A DNA stretch of 64,000 bases, taken from Pseudomonas sp. RIT288. GTDB taxonomy: Bacteria; Pseudomonadota; Gammaproteobacteria; Pseudomonadales; Pseudomonadaceae. The translations under genes and the position numbers were made by a program. Below the pieces are notes generated by a model. It made no database searches. It saw nothing but the letters and a program-made list of their open reading frames with translations, and was not told where the DNA came from. Shown in pieces: positions 44,110 to 51,982 of this stretch (positions are counted from its first letter, which is position 1; each line of letters begins with the position of its first letter). The stretch spans positions 1-64,000 of the forward strand of contig NZ_JFYN01000018.1 of assembly GCF_000631985.1 (NCBI RefSeq). Reading direction: 5' to 3'.

Positions 44110-46800
44110 ATGTCCCCGCCCCTGAGCAAACCGTTGGCACCTTCCTGGGTCAGCCGATTCAAGGAACAGAGCCTGGAGCGTGGCCGCCGCTACGCCCTGG
44201 AGAACCGGGTACGCATCGCGCAGGTGGGCGATGCGACCATCACCGCCAGTTGCGAAGGCTCTGGCGGTAACGTCTACCGTCAGACCATTCACTTGCGCGA
44301 GTCAGCCAAAGGCACCCTGCTACTGGTTGACGCCACCTGTACCTGCCCGGTGCGCAACAACTGTAAACACTGCGCTGCGGTGCTGCTGCAAGTGCAGGAA
44401 ACCCTCGAATACCCTGCCGCCGCCAAAGACGCCGAACTGCTGGAAAAGCTCCAGGCCGTATTGGAGAACCGTAGCCCCAAAGCGCCGCCGCAAGTGCTGG
44501 TGGACAACGTGCAACCGTTGCCGCGGCTATGGCTGGCCAGCGTCGAGTTCAGTGCGTTCGAACCGCGCAACGGCAAGATGCAGCGCTACATCCAGCATCG
44601 CGCCGCGCTGTCGTTCAGTTATCTGGATGAATACGTCAGCGGACAGAAAAACAGCGACATCCTGATTCGTCAGGAAACCCAGAGCCTGCGGATAAAACGC
44701 CACCCTGAAGTCGAACAATCCTACCGCGAACAGTTACGCATCCTCGGCTTTCGCATCGCCACGCGTCAGAGCAAAGCGCTGCCGGAAAGCGCTGGCGAGC
44801 TGTACGAGATGGTCAACGACAGCGCGTGGCTGACGTTCACCCTCAACGAATTGCCGAAGCTGCGCACCCAAGGCTGGGAATTGCAGATCGACGAGGAATT
44901 CGGTTTCGACCTGACCGCCGTCGACGACTGGTACGCCACCGTCGAACAGGCGCCGGAGCGCGACTGGTTCGATCTGGAATTGGGGATCATCGTCAATGGC
45001 GAACGCCTGAGCCTGCTACCGATCCTGCTTAACCTGATGCGCTCGCACGCGGAAATCCTCAACCCGGAACGCCTGGCGCGGCGACGCGATGACGAGCTGA
45101 TTCTGGTCAATATTCCGCAACGCAACAGTGAGCACGGGCCACTGCAAGTGGCGCTGCCCCTTGGGCGACTGAAACCGGTACTGGCGACGCTGGGCGAGTT
45201 CTACCTGCAGGAGCCGGGCGAAACCACCCTGCGCCTGAGCAAGGCCGACGCCACGCGGCTCAACTCGCTGGAAGGCCTTCCCCTGCTGTGGGAGGGTGGC
45301 GAACAGATTCGCAGTTTCGCCCAACGCCTGCGCGACATCCGCGACTACAGTGCACAAGCGCCGAAGGGCTTGAACGCGACGCTGCGCCCCTATCAACTCG
45401 AAGGTTTGAGCTGGATGCAGTCCCTGCGTCAGCTTGAGGTCGGCGGGATTCTGGCGGACGACATGGGTCTGGGTAAAACCCTACAGACCCTGGCGCATAT
45501 TCTCAGTGAGAAAAACGCCGGACGCCTGGATCGGCCGTGCATGGTGGTAATGCCCACCAGCCTGATCCCGAACTGGCTCGACGAGGCTGCGCACTTCACG
45601 CCGCAACTGAAAGTGGTCGCGCTGTACGGTGCCGCCCGCAAAAAGCATTTCGAGCATCTGGCCGGCTTCGACCTGATCCTCACCACCTATGCACTGCTGC
45701 CCAAGGACGTCGAACGGCTGGCACAACAGCCGTTGCACGTTCTGGTGCTCGACGAAGCGCAGTACATCAAGAACCCCAACAGCAAGGCCGCGCAAGCCGC
45801 TCGCGAACTCAACGCACGCCAGCGCCTGTGCCTGAGTGGCACACCACTGGAAAACCACTTGGGTGAGTTGTGGTCGCTGTTCCATTTTCTGCTGCCGGGC
45901 TGGCTCGGCGATGTCAAAAGCTTCAATGCCGACTACCGCGTGCCGATCGAAAAACGCGCCAGCGAAGTCAGGCTGCAGCACCTCAATGGGCGGATAAAAC
46001 CGTTTCTGCTGCGCCGCACCAAGGAACAAGTGGCCACCGAACTGCCGCCCAAGACCGAGATCATCCACTGGGTCGATCTCAACGAAGCCCAGCGCGACGT
46101 GTACGAAACCATGCGTCTGGCGATGGACAAGAAAGTCCGTGACGAGATCACTCGCAAGGGCGTGGCGCGCAGCCAGATCATTATTCTTGAAGCCTTGCTC
46201 AAGCTGCGTCAGGTCTGCTGCGACCTGCGCCTGGTCAACGACGCTACCCTGCCCGCCCGTGGCAGCACCTCGGGCAAGCTCGATAGCCTCATGGAAATGC
46301 TCGAAGAGCTGTTCGAGGAAGGCCGGCGGATTCTGTTGTTTTCGCAGTTCACCTCGATGCTGTCACTGATCGAAGATGAACTGAAGAAACGCAACGTGGC
46401 CTACGCCTTGCTGACCGGCCAGACCCGCGATCGGCGCACGCCGGTGAAGGAATTCCAGAGCGGCAAGCGTCAGATCTTTCTGATCAGCCTGAAGGCCGGC
46501 GGCGTCGGCTTGAACCTGACCGAAGCGGACACGGTGATCCATTACGATCCGTGGTGGAACCCGGCGACCGAGAATCAGGCAACCGACCGCGCGTATCGAA
46601 TCGGCCAGGAGAAACCGGTGTTCGTCTACAAGATGATTGCTCGTGGCACGGTGGAAGAGAAGATTCAGCACCTGCAGAAGGAAAAGTCTGACCTGGCAGC
46701 GGGCGTGCTGGATGGGCGCAAGGCCGGGGACTGGAAACTGCAGAGCGATGATATCGAGGCGCTGTTTGCGCCGTTGCCGGACAAGTTCGACAAGCGTTGA
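44110..46800 (+). CDS. SNF2-family helicase with N-terminal SWIM zinc finger
   Basis: An 896-residue protein. A SWIM-type zinc finger CTCPVRNNCKHCAAVLL lies near residues 78-94, and a bacterial SNF2-associated domain spans about 130-400. The SNF2 ATPase follows: Walker A DDMGLGKTLQTL, DEAQYIKNPNSKAAQ, LSGTPLENHLGELWSLF, and in the helicase half GVGLNLTEADTVIHYDPWWNP and QATDRAYRIGQ. These proteins move on double-stranded DNA; the bacterial role is not settled. All motor motifs are intact. A REPIN follows the stop. Confidence 0.9.
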   Translation: MSPPLSKPLAPSWVSRFKEQSLERGRRYALENRVRIAQVGDATITASCEGSGGNVYRQTIHLRESAKGTLLLVDATCTCPVRNNCKHCAAVLLQVQETLEYPAAAKDAELLEKLQAVLENRSPKAPPQVLVDNVQPLPRLWLASVEFSAFEPRNGKMQRYIQHRAALSFSYLDEYVSGQKNSDILIRQETQSLRIKRHPEVEQSYREQLRILGFRIATRQSKALPESAGELYEMVNDSAWLTFTLNELPKLRTQGWELQIDEEFGFDLTAVDDWYATVEQAPERDWFDLELGIIVNGERLSLLPILLNLMRSHAEILNPERLARRRDDELILVNIPQRNSEHGPLQVALPLGRLKPVLATLGEFYLQEPGETTLRLSKADATRLNSLEGLPLLWEGGEQIRSFAQRLRDIRDYSAQAPKGLNATLRPYQLEGLSWMQSLRQLEVGGILADDMGLGKTLQTLAHILSEKNAGRLDRPCMVVMPTSLIPNWLDEAAHFTPQLKVVALYGAARKKHFEHLAGFDLILTTYALLPKDVERLAQQPLHVLVLDEAQYIKNPNSKAAQAARELNARQRLCLSGTPLENHLGELWSLFHFLLPGWLGDVKSFNADYRVPIEKRASEVRLQHLNGRIKPFLLRRTKEQVATELPPKTEIIHWVDLNEAQRDVYETMRLAMDKKVRDEITRKGVARSQIIILEALLKLRQVCCDLRLVNDATLPARGSTSGKLDSLMEMLEELFEEGRRILLFSQFTSMLSLIEDELKKRNVAYALLTGQTRDRRTPVKEFQSGKRQIFLISLKAGGVGLNLTEADTVIHYDPWWNPATENQATDRAYRIGQEKPVFVYKMIARGTVEEKIQHLQKEKSDLAAGVLDGRKAGDWKLQSDDIEALFAPLPDKFDKR

Positions 46801-46825
46801 GATTTGCGTTACCAGACCGATCGCA

Positions 46826-46900
46826 ATCGCGAGCAGGCTCACGCCTACAATTGATCTGTGGTGTTCACAAATCTTTTGTAGGCGTGAGCCTGCTCGCGAT
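46826..46900. repeat. REPIN between the SNF2 gene and mtnP
   Basis: ATCGCGAGCAGGCTCACGCC and GGCGTGAGCCTGCTCGCGAT face each other around a loop of about 35 bases, between two convergent genes. Confidence 0.9.
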
Positions 46901-46926
46901 GCAGTCGACGCGGTGCAAAGCCCGGA

Positions 46927-47664
46927 TCAGCCCTTGAGCACCCGCGCCAACGTCGATTTCACCTTGCCCATGCCGTCATGCAGCGCCTGCTCGATCTCGG
47001 CCATGGTGATCACCGCCGTGGTCTTGCCCGCTGCCGGATTCACCACCAGCGACAGGCAGGCGTAATCCAGATCCAGCTCACGGGCCAGTGCCGCTTCCGG
47101 CATGCCGGTCATGCCGACGATGTCGCAGCCATCACGTTCCAGACGCACGATCTCGGCGACCGTTTCCAGACGCGGGCCCTGAGTGCAGGCGTAGACGCCT
47201 TGATCACTGTATTCGCAGCCTTCGGCAGCCAGCGCGGCGATCAGTTGCTGACGCAGCGGCTCGCTGTAAGGGAAACTGAAGTCGATGTGGGTGACGTGCT
47301 CCAGATCATCGGCGAAAAACGTGTGCTCGCGACCGCTGGTGTAATCGACGATCTGATGCGGCACGCAAAAATGGCCGGTGCCCATGGCCGGATGAATCCC
47401 GCCCACAGCATTGACCGCGATGATCGCCTCGGCGCCGGCCTGCTTCAGCGCCCAGAGGTTGGCGCGGTAGTTGACCTTGTGCGGCGGGAAACGGTGCGGA
47501 TGGCCGTGACGGGCGAGGAACAACACTTCCTTGCCGGCGTATTCGCCGATCTGCACTTCAGCCGACGGCGCGCCGTAGGGCGTATCCACCGCCAACGACT
47601 GACGAATGCTCAAGCCTTCGAGCTGAGTCAGGCCGGTGCCACCGATGATTGCGTAAACCGTCAT
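46927..47664 (-). CDS. S-methyl-5'-thioinosine phosphorylase (MtnP family)
   Basis: A 245-residue purine nucleoside phosphorylase of the MTAP/PNP-II type: GGTGL at residues 8-12, RHGHPHRFPPHKVNYRAN, VNAVGGIHPAMG and the base-binding MTGMPEAALARELDL. The Pseudomonas protein in this position (between mfd and nagZ) is a methylthioinosine phosphorylase, which acts after adenosine deaminase on methylthioadenosine; this assignment is from family knowledge. It follows nagZ by 13 bases on the same strand. Confidence 0.88.
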   Translation of the reverse strand: MTVYAIIGGTGLTQLEGLSIRQSLAVDTPYGAPSAEVQIGEYAGKEVLFLARHGHPHRFPPHKVNYRANLWALKQAGAEAIIAVNAVGGIHPAMGTGHFCVPHQIVDYTSGREHTFFADDLEHVTHIDFSFPYSEPLRQQLIAALAAEGCEYSDQGVYACTQGPRLETVAEIVRLERDGCDIVGMTGMPEAALARELDLDYACLSLVVNPAAGKTTAVITMAEIEQALHDGMGKVKSTLARVLKG

Positions 47665-47677
47665 AACGAATGAGTCC

Positions 47678-48688
47678 TTAATCGATCAATTGAGCATCTT
47701 TTAGCGCGCCGATGGCGGTGAGCCAACGCGGATCCTGGCGGTAATCGGTACTGGCGAACGCCTGCCCGCGCATCCGCGCAATGCGCGCGGACGGCTTGAC
47801 CTTCATCCGTTGCGCAGCACTCAGAGCCAGTTCGGCCGCAGCACGGTCGTTGCACACCAGGCCCATGTCGCAACCGGCGCTGAGCGCAGCTTCAATCCGA
47901 CTGGCGGCGTCGCCGACCACATGGGCGCCAGCCATCGACAGGTCGTCACTGAAGATCACGCCGTCGAACTGCAACTCGCCGCGCAAAATGTCCTGCAACC
48001 AGCGGCGGGAGAACCCGGCCGGCTGCGAATCGACTTGCGGATAGATGACGTGCGCCGGCATGACCGCCGCGAGCTGCTTGCTGAGTCTGGCGAACGGCAC
48101 GAGGTCGTTGGCGCGGATCTCGTCGAGGCTGCGCTCGTCATTCGGGATCGCGACGTGGGAGTCGGCTTCAGCCCAACCGTGACCGGGGAAATGCTTGCCG
48201 GTAGCGGCCATGCCCGCGCTATTCATACCGCGAATGAAGGCACCGGCGAGCAACGCGGCGCGCTCGGGATCACCCTCGAACGAACGGGTGCCAACCACGG
48301 CGCTGCGCTGGTAATCCAGATCCAGCACCGGGGCGAAACTCAGGTCGAGGCCGACCCCGAGCACTTCGGTGGCCATGATCCAGCCGCATTGTTCGGCGAG
48401 GTATTCGGCGTTCGGGTTGTCGGCAATGGCGCGCATGGCCGGCAGGCGCACGAAGCCCTGACGCAGGCGCTGCACGCGACCGCCCTCCTGATCGACCGCC
48501 AGCAGCAGATCCGGGCGAACCGCGCGGATGGCTGCGCTCAACTCACGCACCTGGCGCGGATGCTCGATGTTGCGCGCGAAAATGATCAGGCCGCCCACTT
48601 CGGGTTGACGCAACAATTGGCGATCTTCGGCCGTCAGCCAGGTACCGGCGACGTCCACCATCAACGAGCCTTGCAGGCCAGCAGTCAT
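47678..48688 (-). CDS. nagZ: Beta-N-acetylhexosaminidase NagZ
   Basis: A 336-residue GH3 enzyme of cell-wall recycling, cutting GlcNAc from 1,6-anhydroMurNAc peptides in the cytoplasm. Motifs are VDQEGGRVQRL, the His-Asp loop KHFPGHGWAEADSH and the nucleophile aspartate in VIFSDDLSMAGA. Its products feed AmpC beta-lactamase induction in Pseudomonas. It probably forms a two-gene unit with the downstream phosphorylase. Confidence 0.96.
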   Translation of the reverse strand: MTAGLQGSLMVDVAGTWLTAEDRQLLRQPEVGGLIIFARNIEHPRQVRELSAAIRAVRPDLLLAVDQEGGRVQRLRQGFVRLPAMRAIADNPNAEYLAEQCGWIMATEVLGVGLDLSFAPVLDLDYQRSAVVGTRSFEGDPERAALLAGAFIRGMNSAGMAATGKHFPGHGWAEADSHVAIPNDERSLDEIRANDLVPFARLSKQLAAVMPAHVIYPQVDSQPAGFSRRWLQDILRGELQFDGVIFSDDLSMAGAHVVGDAASRIEAALSAGCDMGLVCNDRAAAELALSAAQRMKVKPSARIARMRGQAFASTDYRQDPRWLTAIGALKDAQLID

Positions 48689-48846
48689 AGAGATTCCTTG
48701 AAAACGAAAAACCCGATCCGCACGACATCGCCACTGAGGGCGGTGCCCGGCAGGTTGGCAATGTTGATCGGGAACGGGTTCAGAACGAGAGTCGGCATGG
48801 GCGGCTAGCTTAGCGGATACAAGCAGCCGCGCCCACCCGTGCGCGG

Positions 48847-49554
48847 TTAAACCTTGGCGGCCACCGGAGTCGATTTGCTGCGCGGGCGAAGTTGCGCAGT
48901 CGCCATCGCCGGGTCGGTGACACCGGTTTCGGCGCGCATGCCAGCGGCAAGGAACGGCACCATCAGACGCATCACCTGTTCGATCGAGGTGTTGACGCCG
49001 AAATCGGTCTCGGCAATCGCGCGCAAGGCCTTGATCCCGGACATGCTGAACGCCGCAGCACCGAGCATGAAGTGCACGCGCCAGAACAGCTCGATAGGCG
49101 GAATGCGCGGAGCCGCTTCGTTGACCAGCAGCATGTAGCGGCGGAACACCTTGCCGTACATGTCTTCCAGATAACGACGCAGGTGACCCTGGCTTTGGCT
49201 GAACGCGAGGCCGAGCAAGCGCATGAAGATCGACAGGTCGTTACCGCTGCGTGGCTGCACCACAAGCGCCTGCTCGACGAGAATCTCCAGCAGCTCTTCA
49301 AGAGTCGGCTTGTTTTCAGGCTTGGCCTGACGCCGCTCCAGCTCCTTGTCGAGGCTGATGCAGAACGGCCCGAGGAAGCGCGAGAAAACCGCCTGGATCA
49401 GCGCTTTCTTGGAGCCGAAATGATAATTCACCGCCGCCAGGTTTACCCCGGCCTTGCTGGTGATCAAACGCAATGAGGTTTCGGCGAAACCTTTCTCCGC
49501 GAACAACTGCTCGGCAGCATCAAGAATGCGTTCAACGGTTTCCGACTGGGCCAT
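48847..49554 (-). CDS. psrA: TetR-family fatty-acid-responsive regulator PsrA
   Basis: A 235-residue TetR-family protein. The helix-turn-helix is at residues about 25-45 (TSLRLITSKAGVNLAAVNYHFGSKKALIQ), followed by an all-helical ligand domain. PsrA senses long-chain acyl compounds and controls rpoS, fadBA and its own gene in Pseudomonas. The ATG at 49554 is used because the double operator lies at 49570-49596; the frame to 49572 would put its start inside the operator. lexA is divergent. Confidence 0.93.
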   Translation of the reverse strand: MAQSETVERILDAAEQLFAEKGFAETSLRLITSKAGVNLAAVNYHFGSKKALIQAVFSRFLGPFCISLDKELERRQAKPENKPTLEELLEILVEQALVVQPRSGNDLSIFMRLLGLAFSQSQGHLRRYLEDMYGKVFRRYMLLVNEAAPRIPPIELFWRVHFMLGAAAFSMSGIKALRAIAETDFGVNTSIEQVMRLMVPFLAAGMRAETGVTDPAMATAQLRPRSKSTPVAAKV

Positions 49555-49569
49555 GGCTACTCCGCCTGA

Positions 49570-49596
49570 CAAACACTTGTTTGAAACATACGTTTC
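49570..49596. promoter_or_regulatory. Two abutting PsrA operators
   Basis: CAAACACTTGTTTG (49570-49583) and GAAACATACGTTTC (49583-49596) are two palindromes sharing one base. Both fit the (C/G)AAAC-N4-GTTT(G/C) pattern known for PsrA, 16 bases before the psrA ATG. This points to autorepression with two dimers placed 13 bases apart. Confidence 0.85.
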
Positions 49597-49721
49597 AGCC
49601 CAAGCCTTGTCAAGCCTGCCAGTTCGTTTTGGGAATGGTCGGTCAGCTATTTAACCACACTCGCCCGGCGCATTAATAAGCACGACAACCGACCGTCCGG
49701 CGGCCTGCAAAAAAACGGGCA

Positions 49722-49749
49722 TTGCCAAGACCGCTTCACTGTATATAAT
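49722..49749 (+). promoter_or_regulatory. lexA promoter
   Basis: TTGCCA (49722-49727), a 16-base spacer and TATAAT (49744-49749). The -10 lies inside the first LexA box. Confidence 0.75.
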
Positions 49750-49773
49750 CCCAGTCACTGTATAAAAAGACAG
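49739..49773. promoter_or_regulatory. Two LexA boxes controlling lexA-sulA
   Basis: CTGTATATAATCCCAG (49739-49754) and CTGTATAAAAAGACAG (49758-49773) both match CTG-N10-CAG. The first covers the -10 and the second lies just downstream, the usual tandem layout for LexA autorepression. Confidence 0.95.
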
Positions 49774-49783
49774 AGCGATCAAT

Positions 49784-50392
49784 ATGCTAAAGCTGACGCC
49801 ACGCCAAGCCGAGATTCTGGCCTTCATCAAACGCTGCCTCGAAGACAACGGCTACCCGCCAACCCGCGCGGAAATCGCTCAGGAACTGGGTTTCAAGTCG
49901 CCCAACGCGGCGGAAGAACACCTCAAGGCCCTGGCCCGCAAAGGCGCCATCGAGATGACCCCGGGCGCCTCCCGCGGCATTCGCATCCCGGGCTTCGAGG
50001 CCAAGGCTGACGACTCTACCCTGCCGATCATTGGCCGGGTCGCTGCCGGCGCACCGATCCTCGCCCAACAGCACATCGAAGAATCCTGCAACATCAACCC
50101 GGCTTTCTTCCACCCTCGCGCTGATTACCTGCTGCGCGTGCACGGCATGAGCATGAAGGACATCGGCATTTTCGACGGTGACCTGCTGGCGGTTCATACC
50201 ACCCGTGAAGCACGCAATGGCCAGGTTGTCGTGGCACGTATCGGCGATGAAGTGACGGTCAAGCGCTTCAAGCGCGAAGGCAGCAAAGTCTGGCTGATTG
50301 CCGAAAACCCCGAGTTCGCCCCTATCGAAGTCGACCTGAAAGATCAGGAACTGGTGATCGAAGGCTTGAGTGTCGGCGTAATCCGCCGCTAA
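49784..50392 (+). CDS. lexA: SOS repressor LexA
   Basis: A 202-residue repressor. A winged helix (residues 1-70, with PTRAEIAQELGFKSPNAAEEHL) is followed by the cleavage site VAAGAP (Ala-Gly), catalytic serine in GMSMKDIG and lysine in VTVKRFK. RecA-stimulated self-cleavage lifts repression of SOS genes including sulA downstream. It is the LexA type of gamma-proteobacteria, and the boxes upstream show the same specificity. Confidence 0.98.
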   Translation: MLKLTPRQAEILAFIKRCLEDNGYPPTRAEIAQELGFKSPNAAEEHLKALARKGAIEMTPGASRGIRIPGFEAKADDSTLPIIGRVAAGAPILAQQHIEESCNINPAFFHPRADYLLRVHGMSMKDIGIFDGDLLAVHTTREARNGQVVVARIGDEVTVKRFKREGSKVWLIAENPEFAPIEVDLKDQELVIEGLSVGVIRR

Positions 50393-50402
50393 AGGAGGCT
50401 TT

Positions 50403-50876
50403 ATGCAGTTCCCACACGCACCTCAGCAAACACAACTGCCTTTATTCGAAGCGTTTCTTGCACAACCGATGGCACCGATCCTGAAAGATGTGGTCGAGCG
50501 CCCATGGATTGCCGAACCTGAAGTATTCAGTGAACTGTCACTGCGCGGCGCGGCCGGGAACTGTCTGAACCTGCTGGCTCCGATCCTTCGCGAACTGAGC
50601 GAGGATCAGGATGCTCGCTGGCTGACGCTGATCGCCCCTCCAGCCAGCCTGACCCAGATCTGGCTGCGAGAGGCCGGCCTGAACCGTGAACGCATTCTGC
50701 TGCTGCAACCTCGTGGTGCGCAAAGCGCTCAGCAACTGGCCTGCGAAGCACTGCGCCTGGGTCGTAGCCATACGGTGGTAACCTGGCTCAATCCGCTGAA
50801 CACAAGTTCACGGCAACAACTGATCAGTGCAGCCCGCACGGGCGACGCTCAGAGCCTGAACATTCGATTGGGTTGA
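50403..50876 (+). CDS. sulA: SOS cell-division inhibitor SulA
   Basis: A 157-residue SulA homologue lying 10 bases after lexA, with AGGAGG before its ATG. The Pseudomonas pattern is present: an N-terminal variable part, then FSELSLRGAAGNCLNLLAPIL, RWLTLIAPPASLTQIWLREAGLN and the TWLNPL region. It blocks FtsZ during DNA damage. Being in one operon with lexA, it is induced by the same boxes. Confidence 0.93.
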   Translation: MQFPHAPQQTQLPLFEAFLAQPMAPILKDVVERPWIAEPEVFSELSLRGAAGNCLNLLAPILRELSEDQDARWLTLIAPPASLTQIWLREAGLNRERILLLQPRGAQSAQQLACEALRLGRSHTVVTWLNPLNTSSRQQLISAARTGDAQSLNIRLG

Positions 50877-50973
50877 TTCACTTGTAACGCGCGCTGTGTG
50901 AAGCGCATGGCTTCTCCAGGGACAGAGAAGCCGACTTGATGCGGTTGCGGCAAGCGCCTCAAAGCAGCGAGGA

Positions 50974-51207
50974 TCAATGAAGAACCCGCGGCCCTTCTTC
51001 CTTATCAAATTCGCCTTCGACCATACGACCGGCCATCTGTACGCCGACGCTCAACATCGCCTTGGCGATTTCCACGTGCTGGCCTTGCAGGAACGCCTTG
51101 GCATCCTCGGAGAAATCCAGAGTCACCAGAGAACCCTCGTCCTCAGCCCTGCGCAGTTCGATTCGGCCGTCTGGTAGCTCGACAATTTCTAGAAAGGACG
51201 TTGGCAT
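50974..51207 (-). CDS. Conserved hypothetical small protein
   Basis: A 77-residue protein starting MPTSFLEIVELPDGRIELRR (51207 preferred; the frame runs to 51237). It is acidic, with beta-strand-like N-terminal and helical C-terminal halves (GQHVEIAKAMLSVGVQMAGRMVE). I recall similar proteins in this place in other Pseudomonas genomes; no function is known. It is convergent with sulA and follows the DUF6586-like gene on the same strand. Confidence 0.78.
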   Translation of the reverse strand: MPTSFLEIVELPDGRIELRRAEDEGSLVTLDFSEDAKAFLQGQHVEIAKAMLSVGVQMAGRMVEGEFDKEEGPRVLH

Positions 51208-51313
51208 ATAGGTCTGTTCTCCACGAAAGGCAGGCATTATATAGACATCATTCAGGCTTCGCTCGGGATCTTGACCAGCAGCATGTTTCAGATTGCCACC
51301 GTGTCAATGGTCC

Positions 51314-51838
51314 TCAGCATTCGTTCAAGCCTTCGCGAAAGCGGATGGCCAGACCTTTGAGATGCTGCCGCCAGCTCTCCAGCTCTTCCCGACTCAATTC
51401 CTGCGGCGCCTCTTCTTCATCCAGATTAACGGCCTGAATCAATGGCTTCGTCACATCACCCTTGGGCTTGTGTGGCACCCGTGGCGGCTGGAACAACGCC
51501 GAGTGCGCCGCCAGCAGTTTCGCCAGCCAGGTTTCAGGGTTACCGGCCAGCTCCACCATCTCGGCCAGCTCAGGGATCGCAATCGATTCCAGGACTTCGC
51601 CAGTCAGTAACGCTTCAGCTCGCGATGCATTGGCCTGAGGCAGACGGTAGAAACCGGCGATCTCGTGACACAGTCCCAGAAGCGCGCCATAGAGGTGAAA
51701 CAACGCTGATTCGCGGCCAGCCTGAATCAACGCCAACGAATTCATCGCCCGCCCCTCTTCGGCGCGAGCCAGAGCCTCCAGCGACAGGCCGGCGAAATAG
51801 ATCTTCTGATTGGTGCGGGTATAGAGTTCGTGCGCCAT
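51314..51838 (-). CDS. DUF6586-like conserved hypothetical protein
   Basis: A 174-residue mostly helical protein starting MAHELYTRTNQKIYFAGLSLE (51838 preferred over 51853). A HLYGALLGLCHEIAGFYRLP stretch and an acidic SREELESWRQHLKGLAIRFREGL end are its clearest features. It resembles a Pseudomonas family without known function that lies next to topA. It is transcribed in the same direction as topA but is separated from it by a terminator. Confidence 0.75.
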   Translation of the reverse strand: MAHELYTRTNQKIYFAGLSLEALARAEEGRAMNSLALIQAGRESALFHLYGALLGLCHEIAGFYRLPQANASRAEALLTGEVLESIAIPELAEMVELAGNPETWLAKLLAAHSALFQPPRVPHKPKGDVTKPLIQAVNLDEEEAPQELSREELESWRQHLKGLAIRFREGLNEC

Positions 51839-51922
51839 GCCGGCAGTCTCCACAGCGAAATAATTGCGTCACACAGACCCGACAGTGTCGTGGATCAACG
51901 GATCCGACCGCAAGCACAAAAC

Positions 51923-51966
51923 AAAAAGGCCGCATGAAAACCCGAGGGTCATCATGCGGCCTTTTG
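51923..51966. terminator. Terminator downstream of topA
   Basis: AAAAAGGCCGCATGA and TCATGCGGCCTTTT form a long stem around a loop of about 14 bases, 17 bases after the topA stop. It is flanked by A and T runs, so it can work in both directions. Confidence 0.93.
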
Positions 51967-51982
51967 TGTATCAGGCTAACGC

